Shown piece by piece: positions 24,331-33,426 of a DNA stretch of 64,000 bases. The notes beneath the pieces were generated by a model. That model was not told the DNA's origin. It was given only the letters and a program-made list of their open reading frames with translations, and made no database searches. Each line of letters starts with the position of its first letter. Position 1 is the stretch's first letter. Origin of the DNA: Sphingomonadaceae bacterium 3R27C6. GTDB lineage: Bacteria > Pseudomonadota > Alphaproteobacteria > Sphingomonadales > Sphingomonadaceae. Location: positions 62,001-126,000 of the forward strand of contig SCNS01000010.1 of the NCBI GenBank assembly GCA_005503215.1. The letters are read 5' to 3'. The position numbers and the translations under genes were made by a program.

Positions 24331-26996
24331 CAGGAAATGATCGACCATCTCCCGAAGCCTTCCTGCGCCAGGCGGCGCAGGAAGGCCGTGGCCGTCTCAA
24401 AGTCTTTCTCGGCGCCGCGCCCGGCGTCGGCAAGACGTGGGAGATGCTCACCGACGGACGGCAACGCCGCGAGGCCGGCGTCGATGTCGTGATCGGCGTG
24501 GTCGAGACGCACGGCCGGCGCGAGACCGAGGCACTCGTCCACGGCCATGAAATCATCCCGCGCCGCGACGTCGATCATCAGGGCCATAGCCTCGGCGAAA
24601 TGGATATCGATGCGATCCTCGAACGCCGCCCGCAGCTGGTGCTCGTCGACGAGCTTGCGCATACCAACGCGCCCGGCAGCCGCCACCCCAAGCGGTATCA
24701 GGACGTCGAGGAACTGCTCGATGCGGGGATCGACGTCTATTCGACGATCAATATCCAGCACGTCGAAAGCCTCAATGACGTCGTCGCATCCTTCACCCGC
24801 GTCCGCGTCCGCGAGACGGTGCCCGACTCGATTCTCGAAAATGCCGAGATCGAGGTCGTCGACATCCCGCCCGACGAGCTGATCGAGCGGCTGCGCGAGG
24901 GCAAGGTCTATATCCCGCAGGAAGCGACGCGCGCGCTCACCCATTTCTTTTCCAAGTCGAACCTGACCGCGCTGCGCGAACTCGCGCTGCGCCGCGCCGC
25001 GCAGGCGGTCGACGCGCAGATGCTCGAGCATGTGCGCAGCCATGCGCTCGCGGGCAGCTTTGCCGTTGGCGAGCGGATCGTCGTGGCGGTCAGCGAACTG
25101 CCCGTCGCCGCCGAGCTTGTCCGCGCGGGCAAAAGACTTGCCGATGCGCTGAGGGCGCCGTGGACCGCGGTCTATATCGAGACGCGGCGCAGCCAGTATA
25201 TGACCGACGCCGATCGCCGCCAGCTCGCCGACACGCTTGCGCTCGCTTCGCGCCTTGGCGCCTCGACCGCGACCGTCCCGGCGGAGAGCGTCGTCAAAGG
25301 GCTGCGCAGCTTCGCCAGCGATGCGCGCGCGACGCAGATCGTCATCGGCAAGTCGGCCCGGCCCTGGTGGTTCGAAATGCGCCACGGATCGGTCGTCGAC
25401 CAGCTCGTGCGAACGATCGACGATGTCGCGGTGCATGTGCTGCCCGGCGAGCCCGGTGCGCAGCCGACCCGGCGCGGTCGGCTGATGGTTCCGGGGCGCT
25501 GGGGCAAACCTTCGGACTATCTCTGGTCGCTGGCGATGGTCGCGGCGATGACGGCGCTCGGCCGTCTTCTGCTCGCGGTTATCGATCTCGGCAACATCGC
25601 GTTGCTCTATCTGCTACCGGTCATGTTCGCCGCGGCGACCTTCGGCCTGCGCGCCGGCTTGTTTGCCGGGCTCGCCTCCAGCCTCGCCTATAATTTCTTC
25701 TTCCTGCCGCCGGTCGGGACGCTCAGCGTCAACAATCCCGAAAATGTCGTCAGCATCCTCGTGCTGCTTGGCGTCGCCGTGGTGACCAGCCAGTTTGCGG
25801 CGCGCGTGCGCGCCCAGGCCGATCTGGCGCAATGGAGCGCGCGCCAGAATGCCGCGCTCGCGAGCTTCTCGCGGCAATTGACCGCGGCGCCCGATCAGGA
25901 CACGTTGATGCACGCGATCTGCGCCGAGGTCGGACGGCTGCTCGATGTCCGCACCGCGCTGCTGCTGCCGTCGGCCGACGGTCCGATGCTGCGCGCCGCG
26001 GTGCCGCCCGAAGACCGGCTCGAGCAAATCGAGCGCGCGGCGGCGCAATGGGCGATGGACAATGAACAGCCGGCGGGGCGCGGGTCGTCGACGCTCACCG
26101 CGTCGGACTGGTTGTTCCATCCCTTGCGCACGACGCGCGGCGTGCTCGGTGTGCTCGGCATGACGCGCGACGACGCGCGCGAGCCCGTCCGTTCGGATCA
26201 GGTGCCGCTGCTCATGAGCCTGCTCGACCAGGCGTCGATCGCGCTCGACCGCATGGAGCTCGAGGAAGAATCGCTGCGTACGCGGCAGGTCGACGAACGC
26301 GATCGGTTGCGCTCGGCGCTGCTCTCGTCGGTCAGCCACGACCTTCGCACCCCGCTCACCACGATCCTCTCGGCCGCGCAGGAAATCGGGCGCAATCCCT
26401 CGGCGCAGCTGGCCGAGACGATCGAGACCGAGGCGCTTCGCCTCAACCGCTTCGTGTCGAACCTGCTCGATATGGTGCGCGTCGAGGCGGGGGCGCTGCC
26501 GATGAAGGTCGAGGCGACCGACCTGTTCGATGCCGCCGCCAGCGCGGCGCACGATACGCGGGCGTCGCTGCTGGGGCACGAGGTCAAGGTCGATATTTCG
26601 CCCAATATCCCGCTGGTGCGGGTCGATCCGGTGCTGCTCCACCATTGCCTGATCAACCTGCTCGACAATGCCGGGCGCTACGCCGACCCCGGCACCCCGA
26701 TCGTCATTCGCGCCCGGCGCGCGGCCGATGCCATATCGATGTCGATCATCGATCAGGGGCCGGGGATCGCGCCCGGAAACGAGAAGCGCGTCTTCGAAAC
26801 CTTCACCCGGCTCGAGGGCAGCGACCGCGCGAAGCACGGCACCGGCCTCGGCCTCGCCATCGTCAAGGGATTTGCCGAGGCGATGGGGCTGTCGGTCGAG
26901 GCGAGCAACAATGACGATCCGCACGGCGCCTGCTTCACCATTCGCATCCCCGAGCGGCTGATCATCACGCATCTGGACGACAAGGAACAACCATGA
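24327..26996 (+). CDS. kdpD: Sensor histidine kinase KdpD
   Basis: An 889-aa sensor. The N-terminal KdpD domain has a Walker A motif [13 protein letters not shown] (residues 29-41) and [26 protein letters not shown] universal-stress-like domain follows (about 245-370), then four membrane helices around 395-495 and a GAF-like segment. The kinase core has phospho-acceptor His671 in [15 protein letters not shown], the N box [15 protein letters not shown] and [15 protein letters not shown]. It senses K+ limitation or osmotic change and phosphorylates KdpE. Start is GTG overlapping kdpC; the stop overlaps kdpE (ATGA). Confidence 0.96.
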   Translation: MTGNDRPSPEAFLRQAAQEGRGRLKVFLGAAPGVGKTWEMLTDGRQRREAGVDVVIGVVETHGRRETEALVHGHEIIPRRDVDHQGHSLGEMDIDAILERRPQLVLVDELAHTNAPGSRHPKRYQDVEELLDAGIDVYSTINIQHVESLNDVVASFTRVRVRETVPDSILENAEIEVVDIPPDELIERLREGKVYIPQEATRALTHFFSKSNLTALRELALRRAAQAVDAQMLEHVRSHALAGSFAVGERIVVAVSELPVAAELVRAGKRLADALRAPWTAVYIETRRSQYMTDADRRQLADTLALASRLGASTATVPAESVVKGLRSFASDARATQIVIGKSARPWWFEMRHGSVVDQLVRTIDDVAVHVLPGEPGAQPTRRGRLMVPGRWGKPSDYLWSLAMVAAMTALGRLLLAVIDLGNIALLYLLPVMFAAATFGLRAGLFAGLASSLAYNFFFLPPVGTLSVNNPENVVSILVLLGVAVVTSQFAARVRAQADLAQWSARQNAALASFSRQLTAAPDQDTLMHAICAEVGRLLDVRTALLLPSADGPMLRAAVPPEDRLEQIERAAAQWAMDNEQPAGRGSSTLTASDWLFHPLRTTRGVLGVLGMTRDDAREPVRSDQVPLLMSLLDQASIALDRMELEEESLRTRQVDERDRLRSALLSSVSHDLRTPLTTILSAAQEIGRNPSAQLAETIETEALRLNRFVSNLLDMVRVEAGALPMKVEATDLFDAAASAAHDTRASLLGHEVKVDISPNIPLVRVDPVLLHHCLINLLDNAGRYADPGTPIVIRARRAADAISMSIIDQGPGIAPGNEKRVFETFTRLEGSDRAKHGTGLGLAIVKGFAEAMGLSVEASNNDDPHGACFTIRIPERLIITHLDDKEQP

Positions 26997-27718
26997 AAGT
27001 GCGTCACAAGGTCTTGGTCGTGGACGACGAGCTGCATATCCGCCGCCTGATCCATGCCGCGCTGGCGCGCGCCGACTATGCGATCGTCGAGGCCGAGAGC
27101 GCCCGCGAAGCGCTCGAAATGCTTCGCGACGAGCGCCCCGATATCGTGCTGCTCGATCTGGGCCTGCCCGATCGCGACGGGCTGGAACTCGTGCCCCTCG
27201 TCAAGCAGCAGTCGGACACGACATTGATCGTCGTCTCGGCGCGCGATGCGACCGACCAGAAGGTTGCCGCGCTCGATCTGGGCGCCGACGACTATCTGAC
27301 CAAACCCTTCGACACCGACGAATTGCTCGCGCGCGTGCGCGTCGCCTTGCGCAACCGCATGACCCGCGACGGCGGAATGTTGGCGGTGACCGCGGGCGAC
27401 GTGACGATCGACCTGATCGCGCGCACCGTCGTCAAGGCGGGGCGCGAGGTCCATCTGACTCCGAAGGAATATGCGGTGCTGGCCCAGCTCGCGCGGCACC
27501 CGGGGCGCGTCATCACGCACAACCAGATCATGGCACAGGTCTGGCCGCACGAGGTCGAGCATCACGTCGAATATCTGCGCGTCCTCGTCCGCACCCTGCG
27601 CCAGAAGCTGGAGAGCGATCCGCAACAACCGCAGATCATCAGCAACGAACTCGGAATCGGCTATCGTCTGCGGTCGGTCAGCGACGCGCCGGGCGACGAA
27701 GCCGGGCAGGGGCATTAA
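26993..27718 (+). CDS. kdpE: Response regulator KdpE
   Basis: A 241-aa OmpR-family regulator. The receiver domain (5-120) has the acidic pair VVDDE, phospho-acceptor Asp55 in IVLLDLGLPDRDG, Ser/Thr in VVSARDATDQ and Lys in DYLTKPFDTDEL. The C-terminal winged helix (130-232) has VHLTPKEYAVLAQLARHPGRVITHNQI and VEYLRVLVRTLRQKLE. It is coupled to kdpD by ATGA. Four promoters at 19.65-28.5 kb carry the tandem 11-bp repeat expected for this family, one of them starting ten bases after the kdpE stop. Confidence 0.96.
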   Translation: MKVRHKVLVVDDELHIRRLIHAALARADYAIVEAESAREALEMLRDERPDIVLLDLGLPDRDGLELVPLVKQQSDTTLIVVSARDATDQKVAALDLGADDYLTKPFDTDELLARVRVALRNRMTRDGGMLAVTAGDVTIDLIARTVVKAGREVHLTPKEYAVLAQLARHPGRVITHNQIMAQVWPHEVEHHVEYLRVLVRTLRQKLESDPQQPQIISNELGIGYRLRSVSDAPGDEAGQGH

Positions 27719-27727
27719 ATCGCGCAA

Positions 27728-27796
27728 ATTCTATGCCGATCATATGGACTTCGGGCTGACCTGCTCTCGATTTCAAACGTTGTGAGCGCCTATCTG
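27728..27796 (+). promoter_or_regulatory. Predicted KdpE-type promoter, site B
   Basis: Direct repeats ATTCTATGCCG (27728-27738) and ATCATATGGAC (27739-27749), 18 bases from the second TATG to TCTCG (27765-27769), then CTATCTG (27790-27796). The spacing is identical to the kdp promoter. The -10-like block ends seven bases before the ATG at 27803. Confidence 0.55.
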
Positions 27797-27802
27797 ATCC
27801 CG

Positions 27803-27961
27803 ATGACCGGCGACGATTTCAAGAACCATCCGGGTGCCGCGCGGCCGTCGCGGCACGACCGGGTCATCGACTGGCTGGGCGCGCAAGGGCCGTCGGCGCT
27901 CACCATCTATATGTGCGCCATGGTGGCGCTGGTCGCCTTTATTGTCGACAAGATGGGCTAA
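27803..27961 (+). CDS. Small single-helix membrane protein, possibly leaderless
   Basis: A 52-aa protein, MTGDDFKNHPGAARPSRHDR followed by one C-terminal membrane helix (ALTIYMCAMVALVAFIVDKMG). No ribosome binding site. However, the -10-like element of site B ends at 27796, which would put the transcript start at or next to the ATG, so it may be a leaderless message. An in-frame GTG at 27782 would lie inside the predicted promoter and is less likely. Function unknown; its promoter suggests it belongs to the potassium/osmotic response. Confidence 0.45.
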   Translation: MTGDDFKNHPGAARPSRHDRVIDWLGAQGPSALTIYMCAMVALVAFIVDKMG

Positions 27962-27988
27962 GGCGAAACTCTGTCCGCGAGCCGCTGA

Positions 27989-28057
27989 ATTATACGCAAT
28001 CTCAATGCGCCCTCCCGTTTCCCGCTCTCGAATTCCTACGCGATGATGCGTAATTGG
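27989..28057 (+). promoter_or_regulatory. Predicted KdpE-type promoter, site C
   Basis: Weaker repeats ATTATACGCAA (27989-27999) and TCTCAATGCGC (28000-28010), 18 bases from AATG to TCTCG (28026-28030), then TAATTGG (28051-28057), shifted by one base relative to the other sites. It precedes the gene at 28084. Confidence 0.45.
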
Positions 28058-28083
28058 TCTGCCTCCCTGCTGGAGGTTGCACG

Positions 28084-28428
28084 ATGAAGAAATGGCATGA
28101 AAACCGCGCCGCCGATATCGGCCTGCGCGCCGGGGGCGCCGCCCTCCTCGGTATCGGCTGGCTGCTTGCCCTGAGGCTCCATCATATGGCCCAGACGATC
28201 GGACCGCGCGATGCGAGTTCGCTGATGATCCTGTTATCGGCGGTGACCTTCCTCTGCGCGAGCGCCGGAAGCGCCCTGCTGTTTGTCGGCGCGGGCCTTT
28301 GGGAGAGTGTTGAGGTTTCGGCGCGATGGAAACGCATGCCTCCGCTCGCTTCCAACGCGTCGTTTGCCGTCGAACGCGATCCGGGGAATGATGTCGAGCC
28401 GGCAACGCACAGTCGATCCGCCGCATAA
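28084..28428 (+). CDS. Small membrane protein, two helices, 114 aa
   Basis: Starts MKKWHENRAADIGLRAGG with TGGAGG nine bases before the ATG. Two hydrophobic helices occupy residues 15-35 (AGGAALLGIGWLLALRLHHM) and 45-72 (SSLMILLSAVTFLCASAGSALLFVGAGLW). The rest is a polar C-terminal tail. Family not recognised. It is preceded by predicted KdpE-type site C and followed by the porin-like gene with site D. Confidence 0.65.
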   Translation: MKKWHENRAADIGLRAGGAALLGIGWLLALRLHHMAQTIGPRDASSLMILLSAVTFLCASAGSALLFVGAGLWESVEVSARWKRMPPLASNASFAVERDPGNDVEPATHSRSAA

Positions 28429-28491
28429 CGAAAACACTATGCAATTGATCGCCCGCCACTCTCGATTTCCAATGCCGCGCTGATCTAGTTG
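28423..28491 (+). promoter_or_regulatory. Predicted KdpE-type promoter, site D
   Basis: Repeats GCATAACGAAA (28423-28433) and ACACTATGCAA (28434-28444), 18 bases from TATG to TCTCG (28460-28464), then CTAGTTG (28485-28491). From TCTCG onward it aligns without gaps to the kdp promoter over about 39 bases, sharing CTA.TTGGG.GTCC. Confidence 0.6.
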
Positions 28492-28544
28492 GGCGTCCTC
28501 GCCAGCCTTCCCACTCCGGAAAGAGGCCAGTTCAAGAGGACAAT

Positions 28545-29363
28545 ATGAAGACCATTATCTCAGCCGCCGCGCTTCTCGCGGGACTTTCTCCGGCCGCCGC
28601 TTTCGCACAGGACGAAGAAGCAAAATCCGTCACGATCACGGGGGCCGCGACCATCGCGTCCGATTACCGTTTCCGCGGTGTGTCGCAGTCCGACGAGGAA
28701 ATGGCCGTTCAGGGCGGCCTGACGCTGAACCATCAAAGCGGCCTTTATGCGGGCGTTTGGGCGTCGAACCTCGCCGGCTGGGGCACCTTCGGCGGCGCCA
28801 ATATGGAGCTCGACCTGATCGGCGGTTACAAATTGCCGCTGAGCGACAAGGCCGCGCTCGACGTCGGCCTCGTCTGGTACATGTACCCGGGCGGCGCCGA
28901 TGAATCCGATTTCGCCGAACCCTATGTGAAGCTGACGGGAACCGTCGGACCGGCCGCCCTGACTGCGGGGGCCGCCTATGCGCCCAAGCAACATGCGCTC
29001 GCCAATGTGTCGAACGCGCCGAACAGCCGCGGGCAGAGCGACGATAACCTCTATCTGTGGGGCGACGGCGCGGTCGCCATTCCCGGAACGCCGTTCACCG
29101 CAAAGGCGCATGTCGGCCATTCGGACGGCAATCCCGGCCTCGGCCCCAACGGCACCAGCGTTGCCCCGACGGGCAGCTACTGGGACTGGTCGCTCGGTAT
29201 GGACGCCAGCTGGCGCAACCTGACGCTGGGCGTGTCCTATATCGATACGAACATCAGCAAGGCCGAGGCGGCGCGCCTGCAACCCAATTTCAGCAAGGGC
29301 GGCGACGGGACCGGCTCGATTGCCGACTCCGCGGTGGTCGCCAGCCTGACCGCGGCCTTCTGA
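28545..29363 (+). CDS. TorF-family outer-membrane porin-like protein
   Basis: A 272-aa protein with signal peptide (residues 1-21, AAAFAQ) and a beta-barrel pattern throughout. The early ITGAATIASDYRFRGVSQSDEEMAVQGG and SGLYAGVWASNLAG are the hallmark of the TorF/TIGR02001 putative porin family. The end AVVASLTAAF has the terminal Phe expected for outer-membrane insertion. AAGAGGA lies before the ATG. The upstream promoter matches that of kdp, so it may let solutes through the outer membrane during K+ or osmotic stress. That role is inference. Confidence 0.85.
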   Translation: MKTIISAAALLAGLSPAAAFAQDEEAKSVTITGAATIASDYRFRGVSQSDEEMAVQGGLTLNHQSGLYAGVWASNLAGWGTFGGANMELDLIGGYKLPLSDKAALDVGLVWYMYPGGADESDFAEPYVKLTGTVGPAALTAGAAYAPKQHALANVSNAPNSRGQSDDNLYLWGDGAVAIPGTPFTAKAHVGHSDGNPGLGPNGTSVAPTGSYWDWSLGMDASWRNLTLGVSYIDTNISKAEAARLQPNFSKGGDGTGSIADSAVVASLTAAF

Positions 29364-29491
29364 TATATGCACGGCTCGGGCGGCCGCGCTGCCCGGGCCG
29401 TTCGTCGCGGCTACGCGATCGCGGCCGCACGGATCATCCTGTATCCGGCACGTGCCCGCGCGGCCCGCTTGTATTCCCTGGCGCCCAAGAC

Positions 29492-29511
29492 ATGTTGCGT
29501 TGCAACAACAT
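29492..29511 (+). promoter_or_regulatory. Inverted repeat before the exopolysaccharide initiating transferase
   Basis: ATGTTG...CAACAT, with the inner palindrome GTTGC-GTT-GCAAC at 29494-29506. The 13-bp inner site is the best match to a sequence found at three other exopolysaccharide promoters in the window (40968, 46358, 48769). It lies 30 bases before the ATG at 29541. Confidence 0.5.
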
Positions 29512-29540
29512 AACGCGAACCCCAGGGAGCTCCCCATCCC

Positions 29541-30929
29541 ATGACCAAGATCGACCTGGCGCTCCAGGGCGCACCCGTTCGAACGCCGCTCGCGAAAGCC
29601 GCGCGGCGCGATGCCAAGATATGGCTCTGCCTCGGGCTGATCGCGCTGGACGCGGCGGCGCTCGCAGTGGGCTTTGCGGTGACGTTGATGATCGAGCAAC
29701 CCCGGATCATTTCGGAAGGATTGCTGACCGCGATGCTGGGTGCCTTGTTCGTCCATTTCGCGATCGCTTTCCAGAATCAGGCCTATAATCCGCGGTGCCT
29801 GACCCGTCCGGTCAAAAGCGTTCGGCAGACTTTGCTGTCCTTCGCGACGACCCTGTTCGTCTTTCTGCTGGTCGCCTTTTCGTTCCGGCTGACCGGCAAG
29901 ATGCCGCGTCTGGCGGTCGGCATGGGCATGGTGACCGCGGTGACCTTGTTGGTAAGCCAACGGCTGTTGCTGTGCCGGATCGTGCGCCGGGCTTTCGGCG
30001 ACATGACTGCCGAGCTCGTGATCGTCGATGGCGCGAACCTGCCCACTGCCTATTTTGGCCGCGAGATTATCGACGCGCGCGCATCGGGGCTTCGCACCGA
30101 TCTCGACGATCCCTATATGCTCGATCGCCTCGGCACCGTGCTCCAGGATTACGACCGGGTAACGATCGTTTGCGCGCCTGAATACAAGGTCGAATGGGCC
30201 CGCGCGCTGAAGGGCGTCAACATCGTCGGCGAGATCGTGATGCCCGAGATTGCCGAACTGGGACCGCTCACCACGCGCCAGCGCGGCGGGGCGACGACGC
30301 TGGTTGTGTCGTGGGGGCCGCTCAACCGCGCCAACCGGGTGAAGAAGCGCGCGCTCGACCTCGCGGTGACGATTCCGGCGCTGTTCCTGCTCTCGCCGCT
30401 GCTGTTGATCGTCGCGCTGGCGATCAAGCTCGATTCGCCGGGACCGGTCTTTTTCCGGCAGGAGCGGATGGGACGCGGCAACCGCATCTTCCGCATCCTG
30501 AAATTCCGCAGCATGCGCGCCGAAACGACCGACCCCAACGGCGCGCGTTCGGCGAGCCGCGACGACGACCGGATCACACGCGTCGGACGGTTCATTCGCG
30601 CGACGAGCATCGACGAGCTGCCGCAGCTGATCAACGTGCTGTCGGGCGAGATGAGCCTCGTCGGGCCGCGCCCGCATGCGCTGGGTTCCACTGCGGGTAA
30701 CGAGTTGTTCTGGCGCGTCGACCGGCAATATTGGCACCGGCACGCGCTCAAGCCCGGGATTACGGGCCTCGCCCAGATTCGTGGGTTTCGCGGTGCGACC
30801 AACACCAAGCGCGATATTCTCGACCGGCTCGAATCCGATCTGGAATATCAACACGGCTGGTCGCTGCTGCGCGACGTTTCGATTTTGGCGCGCACCGCGC
30901 AGGTGCTCGTCCACCGCAACGCTTATTGA
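29541..30929 (+). CDS. Exopolysaccharide initiating sugar-1-phosphate transferase
   Basis: A 462-aa membrane protein. About four N-terminal helices (residues 30-150) are followed by a soluble middle and the bacterial sugar transferase domain from about 265: KRALDLAVTIPALFLLSPLL, PVFFRQERMGRGNRIFRILKFRSMRAE, SIDELPQLINVLSGEMSLVGPRPHA and KPGITGLAQIRGFRG. It transfers a hexose-1-phosphate (often glucose) to undecaprenyl phosphate and so starts each repeat unit. It opens the exopolysaccharide region and converges on the pyruvyltransferase gene. Confidence 0.92.
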   Translation: MTKIDLALQGAPVRTPLAKAARRDAKIWLCLGLIALDAAALAVGFAVTLMIEQPRIISEGLLTAMLGALFVHFAIAFQNQAYNPRCLTRPVKSVRQTLLSFATTLFVFLLVAFSFRLTGKMPRLAVGMGMVTAVTLLVSQRLLLCRIVRRAFGDMTAELVIVDGANLPTAYFGREIIDARASGLRTDLDDPYMLDRLGTVLQDYDRVTIVCAPEYKVEWARALKGVNIVGEIVMPEIAELGPLTTRQRGGATTLVVSWGPLNRANRVKKRALDLAVTIPALFLLSPLLLIVALAIKLDSPGPVFFRQERMGRGNRIFRILKFRSMRAETTDPNGARSASRDDDRITRVGRFIRATSIDELPQLINVLSGEMSLVGPRPHALGSTAGNELFWRVDRQYWHRHALKPGITGLAQIRGFRGATNTKRDILDRLESDLEYQHGWSLLRDVSILARTAQVLVHRNAY

Positions 30930-30949
30930 GCGGCGCCCCGTGGACGGGG

Positions 30950-31948
30950 TCAGCCGTCCACGATCTGCGGGGCGCGGCAGGCCAGCGCGGTGTCGAAGGC
31001 TTCGGCGCGGTGCGTCGCGCGCATCAGCCCCGCATAATCGCCCGTCCATTGATCGGCGAAGCCAGCGACCTTGCCATAGCTGTTGTCGAGCAGCACGTGC
31101 GGGATGTCGAGCAGCAGCGAGAGAATATGCGCGTGGAGCCGGTCGGTGACGACCAGATCGCCAGTGGACAGCATCGCAAGGCCGCGCTGGAACCGCCATT
31201 CGGCCAGGCGCTGCTGCCGCGCGGCGCGCTGTACCATCGGATCGCGGGTGAGCAGGCGGCCGAGCCCCAGCGACAGGCGCAGGCGGCGTTTCTGGCCGGC
31301 ATCCTCTTCGAGCCAGTCGTCGGCAACGACGCCCGCGGGCAACGCGGCATCGCCGGCGGCGCGCTCATGGTCGGTGCGCAGCAGCGCGAAGACCGGCGCG
31401 GTGGCGGGGTCGCGCCGCTGGCGGCCAAGCATCAGCGCGGCGTCGGGGCAAAGCCGGATATCGCAATCGAAATGCTGCTCGGCAAAGGCGAGCGAGCGCG
31501 CATCGCGGACGAGCAGGGTGAATTGCCCGTGCGCGCGGATCGCCTCGGCCATTTCGGCGGCGGCGGCGGGATCGGCATAGTGGAGCGACTGCGGCATCTG
31601 GACGATCGGGTGGCCGCGGTGCGTGCGGAGGAGGTGAAGCCGGAACGCTTCATGCTTGGGCCAGAGCGTCCCCATATTGCCGCCGCCGTGGATCAGGATC
31701 GGCCCGTCGCCGATCGCCGCGCGGCACGCCGCGTCGTCGAAATCGGCGATCGCGGAATAATAGGCGGGAAGGCGGCCCGACTTGCGCAGATAGGCCATCT
31801 CGCCGAGCCAGATCGCCGAATCGCCGACATTCGAGTGGTCGGGGAAGTCGACCAGCGCGAGCGGGCCCGCGGGGATCACCGCGTCGAGCGTGCGCGTAAA
31901 ACGCTGGGCGAGTTCGCCGACGAGCTGGTCGGCGGTCTTCTTGGTCAT
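30950..31948 (-). CDS. Polysaccharide pyruvyl transferase
   Basis: A 332-aa enzyme of the CsaB/ExoV group that adds a pyruvate ketal to a sugar of the repeat unit. Family features: DFPDHSNVGDSAIWLGEMAYL at the start, DGPILIHGGGNMGTLWPKHE, and VVTDRLHAHILSLLLDIPHVLLDNSYGKV near the C-terminus. Start ATG 31948 overlaps the flippase stop (ATGA), so it follows GT25 and the flippase in one minus-strand operon. Confidence 0.9.
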   Translation of the reverse strand: MTKKTADQLVGELAQRFTRTLDAVIPAGPLALVDFPDHSNVGDSAIWLGEMAYLRKSGRLPAYYSAIADFDDAACRAAIGDGPILIHGGGNMGTLWPKHEAFRLHLLRTHRGHPIVQMPQSLHYADPAAAAEMAEAIRAHGQFTLLVRDARSLAFAEQHFDCDIRLCPDAALMLGRQRRDPATAPVFALLRTDHERAAGDAALPAGVVADDWLEEDAGQKRRLRLSLGLGRLLTRDPMVQRAARQQRLAEWRFQRGLAMLSTGDLVVTDRLHAHILSLLLDIPHVLLDNSYGKVAGFADQWTGDYAGLMRATHRAEAFDTALACRAPQIVDG

Positions 31949-33426
31949 ATCGGACTCTTTCTGAAGCGTTTGAACAGGAACAGGAAACGGCCGCGCCACG
32001 CGCCCGAGATGGCGAGCAGCGCGATCCCGTAGAAGAGCGCGCCGATCGCGGTGAGCAGCAGCAGCGACTGCCAGCCCGCCAGATGCGTATCGAGCAGCCG
32101 CATCGCGATCGCGAGCGCGACGCCCATCACCGACGAGGCGATCAGCGGCGCGCCGACCGCGCGCAAGCTGTCGACCGGCCGGATGCCGGAGGCGCGGCGG
32201 AGCAGCCAGATCTGTAGCGGCAAGGTCAGGTAGGCGCGCCCGACGTACGAGACTGCGACCGCGAAAAGCCCGTACGGGAGCGCCGCGAGCGTCAGGATCA
32301 CGCCGAGGACCAGCTGCGTCGTCGAGAGCGAGATCAGGCTGCGCGACGCGCCGAGCACGCTGAGCGAGGGCGAGGCGAAGAAATTGAGCGTGAAGGGCAC
32401 CGCCATGAAGGCGAAAATCTGGGCGAGCTGGCCGGCTTCGGCCCATTTGGCGCCGAACACGGTCGGGATCGCGACCGGCGCGAGCGCGCCGAACCCGACG
32501 AGCGCGGGGAAGGAGAGCGCCGACGCGCGCGCGATCATCCAGCGATAGGCTTTGCGCAGCTCGGCGGGGTCGTCCTTGACCCGCGCGAGCGTCTGCACCG
32601 CGACCTGCGTGAAGGGCTGGATCGCGCCGCGGCCGATCAGCTCGACGGTGCGCCACGCGGTGCGATAGACACCCACCGCAGCGAGCCCGATCCCGGCGCC
32701 GATTGCCATCTCCTGCACACGCACCGTCGCGAGGAAGGCGAGCTGGACATAGATCAGGCTGGCATTGAGCATCAGATTGCCGCGCAGGATAGCCCAGTCG
32801 AACTGCCAGCCCGGCTTCCAGTCGTAGGAGGCGCGCGACAATATGACCCCGACGATCTCGGTCACGAGGCGCTGGATGACGAGGCTCCAGAGGCCGAGTC
32901 CTGCGAAGGCGGCGGCGACCGCGCAGGTGCCGCCGATCAGCCCGCCGACGACCGAGCGCAGCGCGGTGGTGCGATGCCCGAACTCGCGCAGGCGCAGCGC
33001 CATATGGGTGGCGCCGAACGAGGAGATCGGCAGCGCGAGGCTCATCACCGCGAGCGGCAGCGCGATATCGGGCGCGCCCATCCAGTTCGCGATCGGCTGC
33101 GCCAGCGCCATGATCAGGATGGCGGAGAGGAAAGAGAAAGCCTGCTGCGAGCGATAGATGGTGTCGAGGAAGGCCGGGGTGATCTCACGCTTGCGGGCGA
33201 TCGTCTGCACGAGGCCCGCGGTCGCGATGATACGGAAGGCTTCGGCGGTCACCGCCATCACCGCGAAGGCGCCGATGTCCGCGCGCGTCAGCAGGCGCGC
33301 GAGGATCACGAAGACGACGAACGAGAAAATCTGGTCCGACAGGAAACGCGTGATCGTCCAGCCGATCGAGCTGCGGCTGCGCGCGCGTAACCCGTCGTCG
33401 AAGCGGGCGGGAAGGTCAGCGCTCAA
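31945..33426 (-). CDS. Polysaccharide flippase (Wzx-like)
   Basis: A 493-aa polytopic membrane protein of the MOP superfamily with about twelve to fourteen helices. The N-terminus, SIGWTITRFLSDQIFSFVVFVILARLLTRADIGAFAVMA, is characteristic of PST-type flippases, and the segment VVFGAKWAEAGQLAQIFAFMAVPF-like is seen near residue 320-340. It should flip lipid-linked repeat units across the inner membrane for Wzy polymerisation. It overlaps the GT25 gene by 11 bases upstream and the pyruvyltransferase by four downstream. Confidence 0.88.
   Translation of the reverse strand: MSADLPARFDDGLRARSRSSIGWTITRFLSDQIFSFVVFVILARLLTRADIGAFAVMAVTAEAFRIIATAGLVQTIARKREITPAFLDTIYRSQQAFSFLSAILIMALAQPIANWMGAPDIALPLAVMSLALPISSFGATHMALRLREFGHRTTALRSVVGGLIGGTCAVAAAFAGLGLWSLVIQRLVTEIVGVILSRASYDWKPGWQFDWAILRGNLMLNASLIYVQLAFLATVRVQEMAIGAGIGLAAVGVYRTAWRTVELIGRGAIQPFTQVAVQTLARVKDDPAELRKAYRWMIARASALSFPALVGFGALAPVAIPTVFGAKWAEAGQLAQIFAFMAVPFTLNFFASPSLSVLGASRSLISLSTTQLVLGVILTLAALPYGLFAVAVSYVGRAYLTLPLQIWLLRRASGIRPVDSLRAVGAPLIASSVMGVALAIAMRLLDTHLAGWQSLLLLTAIGALFYGIALLAISGAWRGRFLFLFKRFRKSPI

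Noticed and set aside
28560..31199. 879-codon minus-strand frame opposite the porin and initiating transferase
   Set aside because: Shadow frame. It covers two real genes plus intergenic sequence, and low-complexity Arg/Gln content argues against coding.
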